NCBI RefSeq assembly: GCF_001591445.1
Contig: NZ_BCUX01000025.1
Coordinates: 1-64,000 of the forward strand
Direction: 5' to 3'
DNA: 64,000 nt
DNA from: Neobacillus drentensis NBRC 102427
Lineage (GTDB): Bacteria > Bacillota > Bacilli > Bacillales > Cytobacillaceae
This document shows, in pieces, positions 26,773 to 35,280 of the stretch (positions are counted from its first letter, which is position 1; the number at the start of each line of letters is the position of its first letter). The position numbers were made by a program, and so were the translations under genes. The notes below the pieces were generated by a model. That model did not search any database, was not told the DNA's origin, and saw nothing but the letters and a program-made list of their open reading frames with translations.

Positions 26773-28383
26773 ATGCAATCAAAGCTTTTGCGAGGAACAT
26801 TTATTTTAACCTTTGGAACAATACTATCTAAGGTTATCGGATTAATTTATGTTATTCCGTTTTATCAAATTGTTGGGAAATACGGGACGCAGCTTTATTC
26901 TTACTCGTATGTCCCTTATACCATCTTTATCAGTATCGCAACCGCAGGTGTACCACTGGCAGTTTCAAAGTTTATTGCTAAATATAACGCGCTTGAAGAG
27001 TATGCCGTTGGCCGGAAGCTCTTTAAATCGGGACTGGTGGTCATGCTCCTAACCGGGTTTGCCGCATTCTTAGTCATGTATTTTGCAGCACCGCTATTGG
27101 CAGGGCTAAGCCATCCCGGTAAAGGACAAATGGCCAATGTCATAACTGTGATTAGAGCGGTTAGTTTTGCCTTGATTGTTGTTCCATTTATGAGCTTAAT
27201 CAGAGGTTATTTTCAAGGACACCAATCAATGGGACCTTCAGCCGTTTCACAAGTCGTCGAACAAATTGTACGAATTGTTTTCACCCTTGCAGGGGCCTAT
27301 ATTGTTCTGAAATTTTTAAATGGGACAATTGTTTCCGCCGTTAGTGTGGCTACCTTCGCGGCGTTTATCGGAGCTATCGGGGGATTAGCTGTTTTATTTT
27401 GGTATTGGTTTAAAAGAAAGTCCTATTTAAATGAGCTTCTTGAGCATGATAAAGGGACGATTAATGTCTCCTTAAAGGATATATACAAAGAAATTTTCAT
27501 ATATGCGGCACCCTTCGTTTTTGTTGGGATTGCGAATCCATTATTTCAATTCATTGATCAAATTACGATGACACGAGCCATGATGGATGTTGGGATTAAT
27601 CAGAAATTGGCGGATACAGCTTTTGGGATCTTGAATTTTGAGTCCCATAAAATTGTTATTATTCCTGTATCACTCGCAACTGCCTTTTCATTAACGTTAG
27701 TACCGAGCATTACAAAGGCATTTGTAGAAAATGACCGCAAGAACTTAAACCATCAATTAAACCAGACTTTTCAAGTAATGCTCTATTTAACCTTACCAGC
27801 GGCGATTGGGCTTTCTTTATTGGCAGAGCCGGTTTACACAGCATTTTATGAACACGATAGTCTTGGGACACAAGTATTAGCAGCATATGCACCCGTTGCG
27901 ATTCTTTTTTCTCTCTATTCTGTCACGGCGGCTATTTTGCAGGGGATTAACGAGCAGCGCTTTACCATCTTAAGCTTACTTGTTGGTCTGTTACTAAAAC
28001 TTGCTCTTAACATGCCATTAATAAAAATGTTTGAAACAAGAGGGGCCGTTCTTGCTACCGCACTTGGATATACTGCGGCAATTGTCATTAACCTAATTGT
28101 TATTAAGTCATTTTCAGGCTATCGATACCTGCTCGTGTGGAGAAGAAGTTTATTAATTGTCATCTTCGCAGGATTAATGTGGGCCGGAACAGAGATTGTC
28201 TACAAATTACTATTATTATTCCTTTCACCTGCATCGAAGAGTCAATCCGTTTTGCTTATTCTAATCAGTGCCGGAGTTGGGGCTGTTATCTATTTTTACT
28301 TAGGACTGAAATCAGGACTAGTGAACCGCTTATTTGGTAATAGGGTTGATCGAATTAAGCAAAAACTAAGGTTAAGATTTTAA
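26773..28383 (+). CDS. ytgP: MOP-superfamily polysaccharide/lipid flippase (YtgP)
   Basis: 536 residues with about 14 membrane helices. The family is MviN/MATE-like, related to MurJ and SpoVB. LRGTFILTFGTILSKVIGLIYVIPF is the conserved first helix region. A role in lipid II or polysaccharide flipping across the membrane is known for the group; the exact substrate here is not certain. ATG 26773 follows GGAAGGG. The longer frame from GTG 26707 lacks family-like sequence. Confidence 0.9.
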   Translation: MQSKLLRGTFILTFGTILSKVIGLIYVIPFYQIVGKYGTQLYSYSYVPYTIFISIATAGVPLAVSKFIAKYNALEEYAVGRKLFKSGLVVMLLTGFAAFLVMYFAAPLLAGLSHPGKGQMANVITVIRAVSFALIVVPFMSLIRGYFQGHQSMGPSAVSQVVEQIVRIVFTLAGAYIVLKFLNGTIVSAVSVATFAAFIGAIGGLAVLFWYWFKRKSYLNELLEHDKGTINVSLKDIYKEIFIYAAPFVFVGIANPLFQFIDQITMTRAMMDVGINQKLADTAFGILNFESHKIVIIPVSLATAFSLTLVPSITKAFVENDRKNLNHQLNQTFQVMLYLTLPAAIGLSLLAEPVYTAFYEHDSLGTQVLAAYAPVAILFSLYSVTAAILQGINEQRFTILSLLVGLLLKLALNMPLIKMFETRGAVLATALGYTAAIVINLIVIKSFSGYRYLLVWRRSLLIVIFAGLMWAGTEIVYKLLLLFLSPASKSQSVLLILISAGVGAVIYFYLGLKSGLVNRLFGNRVDRIKQKLRLRF

Positions 28384-28412
28384 AAAATCTTCTTAAAAAG
28401 GAGATGGAACAG

Positions 28413-29132
28413 TTGAGAATTGATAAAATGCTGGCTAATCTTGGCTATGGCAGCCGGAAAGAAGTGAAGCAGCTTCTAAAAAGCAGTGCGGTCAAGGTTG
28501 ATGATGTAGTCGTCAAGGATGCAAAACAGCATGTGGATCCATCTATACAAACCGTGACATTAAATGGAGAAGTTATTGAATATAAAGAATTTATCTATCT
28601 GATGATGAATAAGCCGCAGGGGGTATTATCAGCTACGGAAGATAACAACGCTGAAACTGTCATCGATTTACTAGAGCTTGAGGACCAGGTCTACGAACCG
28701 TTTCCTGTCGGAAGATTAGACAAGGATACAGAAGGGTTACTGCTAATTACCAATGACGGTCAGTTGGCGCATCGTTTGCTTTCTCCGAAAAAGCATGTTC
28801 CAAAGACATACTTTGCTGTCATTGACGGTGAAGTGACGGAAGAAGATGTGGTGGCCTTTGCTAATGGAGTTACCTTAGATGATGGCTACGAAACAAAGCC
28901 GGGAGAAATGAAAATAATAAAATCCGGTATTCGTTCCGATATCGAGTTAACCATCACTGAAGGTAAATTTCATCAGGTAAAAAGAATGTTTGAAGCTGTA
29001 GGGAAAAGTGTAGTTTACTTGCAGCGAATTTCGATGGGTCCTTTACCATTGGATGAGACATTGGAGTTAGGTGAGTATCGGGAACTTACAGACGAAGAAA
29101 TAGAGTTATTGCGAGAATATCAAGTTAAATAA
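28413..29132 (+). CDS. ytzG: RsuA-family 16S rRNA pseudouridine synthase (YtzG)
   Basis: 239 residues. An S4 RNA-binding domain (about 1-60: RIDKMLANLGYGSRKEVKQLL) precedes the pseudouridine synthase domain. The catalytic Asp is in PVGRLDKDTEGLLL. TTG 28413 is chosen as start because AAGGAG ends 9 nt upstream, while the ATG at 28404 touches it. Most likely modifies 16S rRNA. It lies 29 nt after ytgP, as in related bacilli. Confidence 0.93.
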   Translation: MRIDKMLANLGYGSRKEVKQLLKSSAVKVDDVVVKDAKQHVDPSIQTVTLNGEVIEYKEFIYLMMNKPQGVLSATEDNNAETVIDLLELEDQVYEPFPVGRLDKDTEGLLLITNDGQLAHRLLSPKKHVPKTYFAVIDGEVTEEDVVAFANGVTLDDGYETKPGEMKIIKSGIRSDIELTITEGKFHQVKRMFEAVGKSVVYLQRISMGPLPLDETLELGEYRELTDEEIELLREYQVK

Positions 29133-29137
29133 TCTTA

Positions 29138-29183
29138 AAAAGGAAAAAGCAGCTAAAAAAATAGCTGCTTTTTCCTTTTTATA
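29138..29183 (+). terminator. terminator after ytzG
   Basis: A long A/T-flanked hairpin: AAAGGAAAAAGCAGCTA and TAGCTGCTTTTTCCTTT pair around an A-rich loop, then T-rich sequence. Confidence 0.85.
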
Positions 29184-29245
29184 AAAGTTTTGCTATGAAA
29201 AAACGTTAGTTAAGCGTGAATGTAGAATTTTCTTGCCTTCAAGAA

Positions 29246-29347
29246 GTTCTATCGGCGAATTTAAGAATCCAATCAGCGAATTTGGACATTCTATCGGCGA
29301 ATTTAGCAATTCTATCAGCGAATTCCTATGTTCTATCAGCGAATCCA
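29246..29347. repeat. tandem array of five TTCTATCRGCGAATTT units, 21-nt period
   Basis: The core ATCRGCGAA occurs at 29251, 29272, 29293, 29314 and 29334, a period of 20-21 nt. The rest of 29184-29422 holds no gene with a ribosome site; the minus-strand frame through the array is a low-complexity artefact. Core and period resemble the array at 3469-3580. Confidence 0.85.
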
Positions 29348-29422
29348 TATTCTTAATATGGTTGATTATTGCGTAAAAAGGACAAAGCATTAAGCCTTGT
29401 CCTAAATTAACGTTCATTTCAA

Positions 29423-29857
29423 TCAAGCCTCTAAAAAGGATTTCAACATCCAATTATGTTTGTTAAGTTTTCCGATAAGTTCTAAAAACATATCACTGGT
29501 TACTTCGTCATTGTTTTGTTCAGCAATTTCCATCCCCGCTTTTAACTCATCAATGATTAATGAAAAGTCATGAACGATTGTTTGAACCATTTCTTCAGCA
29601 GATAAGGTTTCACTGGTTTCTTCAATCGTTGCAAGTTGAAGATATTCTTTAAGCGTAGAAATTGGACTACCGCCAATCATTAATAATTGCTCAGCAAACT
29701 CATCAATGGTCCCTGCGGCTTCCTCATATAATTCTTCAAATTTGGCATGTAAGGTAAAGAAGTGAGGACCTTTCACATACCAGTGGAAACGATGTAATTT
29801 AGTATATAGGACATTCCAATTTGCGATTTGTAGGTTTATCATTTGTTCAACTGTCAT
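29423..29857 (-). CDS. dps: Dps-family ferritin-like DNA protection protein
   Basis: 144 residues. The ferroxidase-site residues of Dps are visible: LHRFHWYVKGPHF (His) and HAKFEELYEEAAGTIDEFAEQL (Asp/Glu). It stores iron and protects DNA against peroxide. RBS AGGAGGAATGC stands before the ATG. A perfect PerR box about 70-80 nt upstream indicates peroxide-inducible control, as for B. subtilis MrgA. Confidence 0.95.
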   Translation of the reverse strand: MTVEQMINLQIANWNVLYTKLHRFHWYVKGPHFFTLHAKFEELYEEAAGTIDEFAEQLLMIGGSPISTLKEYLQLATIEETSETLSAEEMVQTIVHDFSLIIDELKAGMEIAEQNNDEVTSDMFLELIGKLNKHNWMLKSFLEA

Positions 29858-29889
29858 TTAGCATTCCTCCTAATTTCTTATCTAAGTTA

Positions 29890-29917
29890 ATTATAACATA
29901 TATTATTTAAAAGTAAA
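29890..29917 (-). promoter_or_regulatory. dps promoter
   Basis: On the minus strand: -35 TTTACT (29917-29912), 16-bp spacer, -10 TATAAT (29895-29890). The PerR box lies just upstream of the -35. Confidence 0.6.
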
Positions 29918-29924
29918 TATTAAA

Positions 29925-29939
29925 TTATAATCATTATAA
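29925..29939 (-). promoter_or_regulatory. PerR box of dps
   Basis: TTATAATCATTATAA matches the PerR consensus TTATAATNATTATAA at every defined position. Its place upstream of dps fits derepression by peroxide. Confidence 0.88.
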
Positions 29940-30040
29940 ATAAGGTAAAAACATTTTTTAAAAATAGTAACTAGGGAGAACTCTGGGTAACTTAATAATA
30001 TTTACTTGAAAGGATACCTTAATATTAAGGGGGAACGGTC

Positions 30041-30850
30041 ATGAAACTTACTCACGAGCAGGCAATAGAGTTACACGGCTTTAATAACTTAACGAAATCG
30101 TTAAGCTTTAATATGTATGACATTTGTTATACGAGAACCCGGGAAGAGCGTGAAGCTTATTTGAATTATATTGATGAACAATACAGTGCGGACAGGCTGC
30201 AAAAAATACTAATACATGTTTCAGATATCATTGGTGCACATGTTTTAAATGTGGCGAGCCAGGACTTTGAACCCGCTGGGGCGAGCGTGACCCTGTTGGT
30301 ATCCGAGGGGCCGGTTGCGAATGCACCGTCTGAATCCTTTGAAGAATCCCCTGGGCCGCTGCCGGAGTCGGTGGTGATGCAGTTAGATAAAAGTCATATT
30401 ACGGTCCATACATACCCGGAATTTCATCCAGATGAAGGAATTAGCACGTTTAGAGCGGATATTGATGTTTCTACCTGTGGTGAAATTTCGCCGCTTAAGG
30501 CTCTCCATTATTTAATCAGGTCATTTGAGACGGATGTAATGACAATTGATTACCGGGTCCGCGGCTTTACGAGGGATAAGACAGGGCATAAACTCTTTAT
30601 TGACCATGAGATAAATTCCATTCAGAATTACATCCCGGAAGATGTCGGTGAGTTATTCGATATGATTGACGTCAATGTCTATCAGGAGCATATTTTTCAC
30701 ACGAAATGCAAACTGCGTGAATTTGATTTAAATAACTATTTGTTTGGTTATACAAAAGATAAATTAACACCTGATGAACATATCGAGATCACCGAGCGTT
30801 TAAAGATTGAGATGGACGAAATCTTTTATGGAAAAAATATAGTCCAATAA
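30041..30850 (+). CDS. speD: S-adenosylmethionine decarboxylase, Escherichia coli-type SpeD
   Basis: 269 residues. [12 protein letters not shown] holds the processing Ser118, which becomes the pyruvoyl group (E. coli Ser112). The product, decarboxylated AdoMet, feeds spermidine synthesis. The protein is the long enterobacterial-type proenzyme, not the short ~126-residue form I recall for B. subtilis SpeD. AAGGGGGAACGG precedes the ATG. Followed by its own terminator; no spermidine synthase gene is adjacent. Confidence 0.93.
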   Translation: MKLTHEQAIELHGFNNLTKSLSFNMYDICYTRTREEREAYLNYIDEQYSADRLQKILIHVSDIIGAHVLNVASQDFEPAGASVTLLVSEGPVANAPSESFEESPGPLPESVVMQLDKSHITVHTYPEFHPDEGISTFRADIDVSTCGEISPLKALHYLIRSFETDVMTIDYRVRGFTRDKTGHKLFIDHEINSIQNYIPEDVGELFDMIDVNVYQEHIFHTKCKLREFDLNNYLFGYTKDKLTPDEHIEITERLKIEMDEIFYGKNIVQ

Positions 30851-30877
30851 AAAGAGCACGGGTTTCGCGCTCTTTTT
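30851..30877 (+). terminator. terminator after speD
   Basis: AAAGAGCACG and CGCGCTCTTT pair around GGTTT, followed by Ts. Confidence 0.8.
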
Positions 30878-31034
30878 GCTTGCTTAAAATTAATCATCCA
30901 ACAGATGATAAGACATTCTATTTTTATCATCAATTGCAGGTATTTCATCTAATTATCGGATTCAAGTATAGTGATTGAAAAAACGGTGAAGTTACTAAAT
31001 CGGAAGTCAGCAATTTCTTTTATAATAGAAGTGC

Positions 31035-31062
31035 TTGACGTGCAACCATATGGTGTTATATA
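31035..31062 (+). promoter_or_regulatory. promoter of the SRPBCC-ArsR pair
   Basis: -35 TTGACG (31035-31040), 16-bp spacer, -10 TATATA (31057-31062). The first operator palindrome lies in the spacer. Confidence 0.7.
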
Positions 31063-31087
31063 GTCTTAATGTGAAACCAAATGGTTT
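31042..31087 (+). promoter_or_regulatory. paired AACC-GGTT palindromes, probable ArsR-type operators
   Basis: AACCATATGGTG (31043-31054) lies between the -35 and -10; GAAACCAAATGGTTTC (31073-31088) lies just after the expected start of transcription. Both are near-perfect dyads with the same AACC/GGTT arms. The position suits autorepression by the ArsR protein encoded as the second gene. Confidence 0.65.
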
Positions 31088-31131
31088 CGTAACGAAGCAA
31101 TAATCGAGCACAATTAGAGGAGGAAATTAAT

Positions 31132-31557
31132 ATGGCAAATGAGTCACAGGCAACATTAGAAGATATTAAATATACGGTCGTTTATAATGCTCCAATTGCA
31201 AAAGTTTGGGATGCTGTAGCGACAGCAGAAGGTCTAGGTGCATGGTTCATGCCAAATGATCTCCAACCAGTTGAAGGACATGAATTTCATTTAAATGCAG
31301 CACAATTTGGGATGTCACCATGTAAGGTAACACATGTGGATCCACCTAACAAACTTTCTTTTAATTGGGGAAAAGATTGGACTCTAACATTTGAATTAAA
31401 AGAACTGGATGATAAAACAGAATTAACGTTAACCCATGGAGGTTGGGACGCAAACAAAGTTACTGAATTTGGTGCGCCGCACACTCCAATTCGCGACAAC
31501 ATGAATCAAGGCTGGGCAGGTCTTGTGAAAAAATTACAAGCCTTTGTTGAGGCATAA
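31132..31557 (+). CDS. SRPBCC (AHSA1-like) domain protein
   Basis: 141 residues forming one START/AHSA1-type domain (YTVVYNAPIAKVWDAVATAEGLGAWFMP, then HGGWDANKVTEFG and MNQGWAGLVKKLQAFVEA). The fold binds hydrophobic ligands in a cavity; ligand unknown. RBS AGGAGG. The stop codon directly abuts the ATG of the ArsR gene, a pairing common in bacilli. The ligand of the pair may be sensed or removed by this protein (inference). Confidence 0.9.
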   Translation: MANESQATLEDIKYTVVYNAPIAKVWDAVATAEGLGAWFMPNDLQPVEGHEFHLNAAQFGMSPCKVTHVDPPNKLSFNWGKDWTLTFELKELDDKTELTLTHGGWDANKVTEFGAPHTPIRDNMNQGWAGLVKKLQAFVEA

Positions 31558-31893
31558 ATGGCAGCTTCCTCAGCTAAGCATGATGTCTTCCAAGCCATCG
31601 CTGATCCAACAAGACGGAAACTGTTAAAACTTCTTAGCAAGGAAGAGATGCCTGTCACGGCGATAAGTGAACACTTTCCGATCAGCAGAACCGCTGTGTC
31701 TAAGCATTTACGGGTATTAGCAGATGCGGGGTTGGTTAAGGAACGAAAAGCAGGCAGGGAAACAAGGTACAAGCTTGAGCCTGAGCCCTTATATGAATTA
31801 AAAGATTGGCTTCAATATTTCGAGTTATTTTGGGAAAATAAATTGTCAGCACTTAGGCTGTTTGTTGAAGCGGATGGAAAAGAAGACGAATAA
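31558..31893 (+). CDS. ArsR-family winged-helix repressor
   Basis: 111 residues. The HTH covers about 15-80 (AISEHFPISRTAVSKHLRVLADAGLVKERKAGRETRY). No metal-binding CXC motif is visible in the recognition region, so it is unlikely to be a metal sensor. Start ATG begins immediately after the SRPBCC stop, so translation depends on the upstream gene. Probable autorepressor acting on the two AACC-GGTT palindromes upstream of the pair. Confidence 0.9.
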   Translation: MAASSAKHDVFQAIADPTRRKLLKLLSKEEMPVTAISEHFPISRTAVSKHLRVLADAGLVKERKAGRETRYKLEPEPLYELKDWLQYFELFWENKLSALRLFVEADGKEDE

Positions 31894-31934
31894 CATTCTC
31901 CCCAATTGATAAGCAATCTGACAAAAGGAATTAA

Positions 31935-31972
31935 AAAAGTGATACCCATATATGCTGGGTATCACTTTTTTT
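31935..31972. terminator. bidirectional terminator between arsR-type gene and permease
   Basis: AAAAAAGTGATACCCA and TGGGTATCACTTTTTT form a long stem around TATATGC, with T tracts on both strands. It serves the two convergent genes. Confidence 0.88.
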
Positions 31973-31978
31973 GTTTCA

Positions 31979-33334
31979 TTATACGAGGATTTCATTAACA
32001 CTCTTTCGTCTAACAATAAAAGAGAGGATGATTAGAAAGCCAATCGTTGCCAAGCTAACGGATGTACCAATTAAATTATTCGGATTAAACACAAATCCAA
32101 TAAAGATAATACTTAAAGATACAATTGCAAAGATAGTCGTATAAGGAAACCATTTTACGTTAAAAGCTGGCTTGCTTTTGTAAAGCGGCCTTAATTTAAG
32201 CTGGGCCGCACAAATACTAATCCAGATTAACATGACCGTAAACCCTGGTATGGTCATGAGATAACCAATAACCTGACTAGGTGTTAAATAGGCTAAGTAA
32301 ACACCTGCTAGTATACAAATACTTGTAAGCATAATTCCTGTTAATGGGATTCCTTTTGTAGAGAGTCTTGCTAACCCTTTAGGTGCAACGCCACTTTGTG
32401 CCATGGAAAACAGCGTTCTGGATGTCGCATAGATACCTGAATTTGCTGCCGAAAGCACCGCTGTTAAAAGAACAAAATTCATTATATGTGCTGCTCCCGG
32501 TAACCCGGTTGTACTGAAGACCTGAACGAAAGGACTGTCTGCTCCCGTAACCTTGTTCCAAGGCATGAGTCCACAAATGATAAGAATTGGTAAAATGTAA
32601 AAAATAATGACACGCCAAACTGCGCCTTTAATAATTTTGGGCAGTACTTTCTCGGCATCTTTTGTTTCAGTAACAGCAACCCCGATTAACTCCGCACCAC
32701 CATAGGAAAACATAACCACTAAAAAGGCGCTGAAAGTTCCACCCATTCCGTGCGGGAAAAATCCGCCGTGGGCTGTGTAGTTTGAGAGCGGGTCCCGGAT
32801 CGAACTTGGAATAATTCCTAATAGAAGTGAAAAGCCTAAAACGATAAACGCTATTAGAGCAATAATTTTAATTCCAGCAAACCAAAATTCAAGTTCCCCA
32901 TAATTTTTTACTTGAGTAAAATTAATTCCTACGATTATAACTGCGCAAAGGAAACTTAGCAGCCATAAGGGTATGGCAGGAAACCAAAATTGCAGAAAAC
33001 TTCCTGCAGCTAATAATTCAACAACTGTAACAAGAATCCAATTGATCCAGTAAAGCCATCCAACGATATATGAAACTTGGAAACCAAATGCCTTGTTTAC
33101 TAGATGCTGGACGTTTAAATTCGGAAAAGCAAGCGCCATTTCCCCTAAGGCAGCCATAATGATAAAGAGTAATAGACCGCCAATTAAATAGGCAATTACT
33201 ACACTCGGTCCGGCAATCGCTAATGTATCGGAACTGCCTTTAAAAATTCCTGTACCAATCATACCAGCCAAGGCGATAAACTGGACATGCCTCGGTAATA
33301 ATCCTTTTTTTAAGTTCTGCTGATTATTTTCCAT
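31979..33334 (-). CDS. amino acid permease (APC superfamily, AAT type)
   Basis: 451 residues with about 12 membrane helices. GLLPRHVQFIALAGMIGTGIFKGSSDTLAIAGPS is the family's first-helix motif with the unwound GTGI segment; ALGEMA follows. It should be a proton-coupled amino acid importer; substrate is not readable. A 23-nt inverted repeat about 30-50 nt upstream of the start recurs upstream of aroA, which hints at, but does not prove, an aromatic amino acid link. Confidence 0.9.
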   Translation of the reverse strand: MENNQQNLKKGLLPRHVQFIALAGMIGTGIFKGSSDTLAIAGPSVVIAYLIGGLLLFIIMAALGEMALAFPNLNVQHLVNKAFGFQVSYIVGWLYWINWILVTVVELLAAGSFLQFWFPAIPLWLLSFLCAVIIVGINFTQVKNYGELEFWFAGIKIIALIAFIVLGFSLLLGIIPSSIRDPLSNYTAHGGFFPHGMGGTFSAFLVVMFSYGGAELIGVAVTETKDAEKVLPKIIKGAVWRVIIFYILPILIICGLMPWNKVTGADSPFVQVFSTTGLPGAAHIMNFVLLTAVLSAANSGIYATSRTLFSMAQSGVAPKGLARLSTKGIPLTGIMLTSICILAGVYLAYLTPSQVIGYLMTIPGFTVMLIWISICAAQLKLRPLYKSKPAFNVKWFPYTTIFAIVSLSIIFIGFVFNPNNLIGTSVSLATIGFLIILSFIVRRKSVNEILV

Positions 33335-33361
33335 GTAATTCCTACCTACTTTTCTTTTTCA

Positions 33362-33386
33362 CTTAGACGCTTTTAAGCGCTAAAGC
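33362..33386 (-). promoter_or_regulatory. inverted repeat shared with the aroA upstream region
   Basis: On the minus strand, arms CTTTAGCGCTT and AAGCGTCTAAG are separated by AA. It lies just before the permease start. The first 23 bases differ from 55461-55483 at a single base. Likely an operator or leader hairpin for an unidentified regulator. Confidence 0.55.
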
Positions 33387-33554
33387 ATTTTTTATATTAC
33401 TATACTACCATACTATTGAAAACTGTCAATTAGTGCTGATGAGCTGGTGTCATTTTCCTTAAGGTTAAAATATTAACGGAAAGAATTTTTTTTGGTTGAA
33501 GGAAACTTTGTTTGATATGGCGAATATAATAAATTAAGGCAGGAGATGATTAAT

Positions 33555-33689
33555 ATGTTCGTAACCCCTCGATTGCAACGGAGGATTTTCATTTATTCAT
33601 ATGTATTTAGAAAACTAGGCATTTTAAGTGAACAGGAATATATCAGAATCACTGACAGTATTACTGACCAATTACATGAACACCATTGA
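33555..33689 (+). CDS. small basic protein of unknown function (44 residues)
   Basis: ATG at 33555 has AGGAGATG 6-8 nt upstream, and the frame is followed by a strong terminator. The product begins MFVTPRLQRRIFIYSYVFRKL and ends QLHEHH. The first half is basic and aromatic, the second resembles an amphipathic helix (SEQEYIRITDSITDQL). No family recognised. Ribosome site plus terminator support a real gene. Confidence 0.65.
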   Translation: MFVTPRLQRRIFIYSYVFRKLGILSEQEYIRITDSITDQLHEHH

Positions 33690-33703
33690 TTTTAGACAAA
33701 CAA

Positions 33704-33732
33704 AAAACACGCGACGGTTTCGCGTGTTTTTT
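33704..33732. terminator. bidirectional terminator between the small gene and ytzE
   Basis: AAACACGCGA and TCGCGTGTTT form a perfect 10-bp stem with a short loop, T-rich on the plus strand and A/T on both flanks. Confidence 0.85.
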
Positions 33733-33752
33733 TATGATATTGTTCTATTTTA

Positions 33753-33974
33753 TTAAGACGACATTTTTACTCTTTTTTGTGTAGTAGTCCATTTTCCGCG
33801 GCTTGGGCTAATTACCAAGTCATTATAGGCTAAGACATTTAGATCTCGTTGTATGGTGCGAGGAGTGATACCAAATTCCTCTACAAGTTCTTGCGTAGAA
33901 ACAGTGCCGTTATTGCGGATAAACATGTAGATACATTTGATGCGGTTTAACATCCGGTTAGTTGAAGGTTTCAA
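33753..33974 (-). CDS. ytzE: small DeoR-type HTH regulator (YtzE-like)
   Basis: 73 residues made only of a DeoR-type winged HTH (VSTQELVEEFGITPRTIQRDLNVLAYNDLVISPSRGKW) plus a basic tail. There is no sugar-phosphate-binding domain, so it is not a typical sugar regulator. I start it at TTG 33974, which has GGGAG 7 nt upstream and begins KPSTNRMLNRIK; the longer frame to 34124 has no such site. Target unknown. YtzE of B. subtilis has this size and fold. Confidence 0.8.
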   Translation of the reverse strand: MKPSTNRMLNRIKCIYMFIRNNGTVSTQELVEEFGITPRTIQRDLNVLAYNDLVISPSRGKWTTTQKRVKMSS

Positions 33975-34361
33975 AGAACCACTCCCTATCCTTTTTTCAA
34001 ACCCATGGCAATACCCTGCTACCGACAGCCTATTTGAAGATTCCTCTTCAAGAATATGTAGTTTTCTTTTCCGCGCAGACATCTCCTTTTCATAGATGAT
34101 TACTGTGGATACAATATGTCTCATCTAACCTTATTGTAACCACAAAATCAGAAAATTTCCACCAATATACTTAAATTTACAAAATAATCTTCAAAAATTT
34201 ACATAAATTGTTCGGATATTTGCCCTCCTTTGCTATACTCTTACTATAGGTTATGGGGTTTAATGTTTGGATTATGACAAATTATTTGAATTTTTAGTTA
34301 AATTATTTGATTTTTTTTGAATTGGCAAGGAATGAATAGATGGTAAAAGGGGAATAGGAGA

Positions 34362-35234
34362 ATGAATTTTGCAATCTTAAATGAGAATATTATTGAGCGT
34401 TCAGAAGCAAAGGTTGATGTAGAAGACCGTGGCTATCAATTTGGCGATGGCGTGTACGAGGTTATCCGTGTCTATAATGGAAAAATGTTCACAGCAACTG
34501 AACATCTCAATCGTTTTGAAAAAAGTTTGGATAGTATTGGAATCACACTTCCATACACGAAAGAGCATTTAACAGGATTACTTGAAGAGCTTATTGCAAA
34601 AAATAATCTAAAGTTAGGGACAATTTATATGCAGATTACGAGGGGAGTCGCACCTCGTAATCACGCTTTCCCGACGGAAAATATAACCCCGAGTCTTGTA
34701 GCCTATACAAAGAAAGTAGCCAGACCTTTGGAAAGCTTGAATGCTGGTGTAAGAACAATCGTAACAGAAGATATTCGCTGGCTGCGCTGTGACATAAAAA
34801 GTTTGAATTTGCTAGGCAATCTATTAGCAAAGCAAAAAGCCGCTGTTGAAGGCTGCTTTGAGGCGATTCAGCATCGCAGCGAAGAAGTGACGGAAGGAAG
34901 TTCCTCCAACATCTTTGTCGTTAAAAACGGCGTTGTCAGCACGCATCAATCGGATAACCTCATTTTAAAAGGGATTACAAAGGATGTCATTTTGCAGGTC
35001 TGTACAAACAACAATATCGTGGTGGAAGAACGAGCATTTACACTTGAGGAATTGGCGAATGCTGATGAGGTGTTCCTATCAAGTACAACTGCAGAGGTCA
35101 TGCCGATTATTGAAGTGGATAGGAAGCCTGTTGCGGATGGTTTACCCGGACCTATTACAAGAAAGCTGCAGGAATTATTTGAGCAAGAAATTGAAAAACA
35201 ATGCGGAACACTTAAGGATAAAATTTTTAATTAG
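34362..35234 (+). CDS. dat: D-amino acid aminotransferase
   Basis: 290 residues, fold IV PLP enzyme. DRGYQFGDGVYEVIRVYNGKMF is the family N-terminus. IKSLNLLGNLLAKQ carries the PLP lysine, and EGSSSNIFVVKNG is the typical phosphate-site region. It makes D-Glu from D-Ala and 2-oxoglutarate for the cell wall. RBS AGGAG 5-7 nt before the ATG. Single gene with its own terminator. Confidence 0.95.
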   Translation: MNFAILNENIIERSEAKVDVEDRGYQFGDGVYEVIRVYNGKMFTATEHLNRFEKSLDSIGITLPYTKEHLTGLLEELIAKNNLKLGTIYMQITRGVAPRNHAFPTENITPSLVAYTKKVARPLESLNAGVRTIVTEDIRWLRCDIKSLNLLGNLLAKQKAAVEGCFEAIQHRSEEVTEGSSSNIFVVKNGVVSTHQSDNLILKGITKDVILQVCTNNNIVVEERAFTLEELANADEVFLSSTTAEVMPIIEVDRKPVADGLPGPITRKLQELFEQEIEKQCGTLKDKIFN

Positions 35235-35240
35235 AAAAAA

Positions 35241-35278
35241 GACGTGAGCACAGAAGTAAAGTGTCCACGTCTTTTTTT
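35241..35278. terminator. bidirectional terminator between dat and cysK
   Basis: GACGTG and CACGTC with an inner GCAC/GTG pairing, flanked by A and T tracts. It separates the convergent genes. Confidence 0.8.
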
Positions 35279-35280
35279 GA

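Noticed and set aside
29193-29453. Minus-strand frame of 86 codons downstream of dps
   Set aside because: It runs through the 21-nt array (repeating SLIELLNSPIE-like text) and into dps; no ribosome site.
33975-34124. N-terminal extension of ytzE
   Set aside because: The 50 extra codons have no family-like sequence, and a ribosome site stands directly before TTG 33974.
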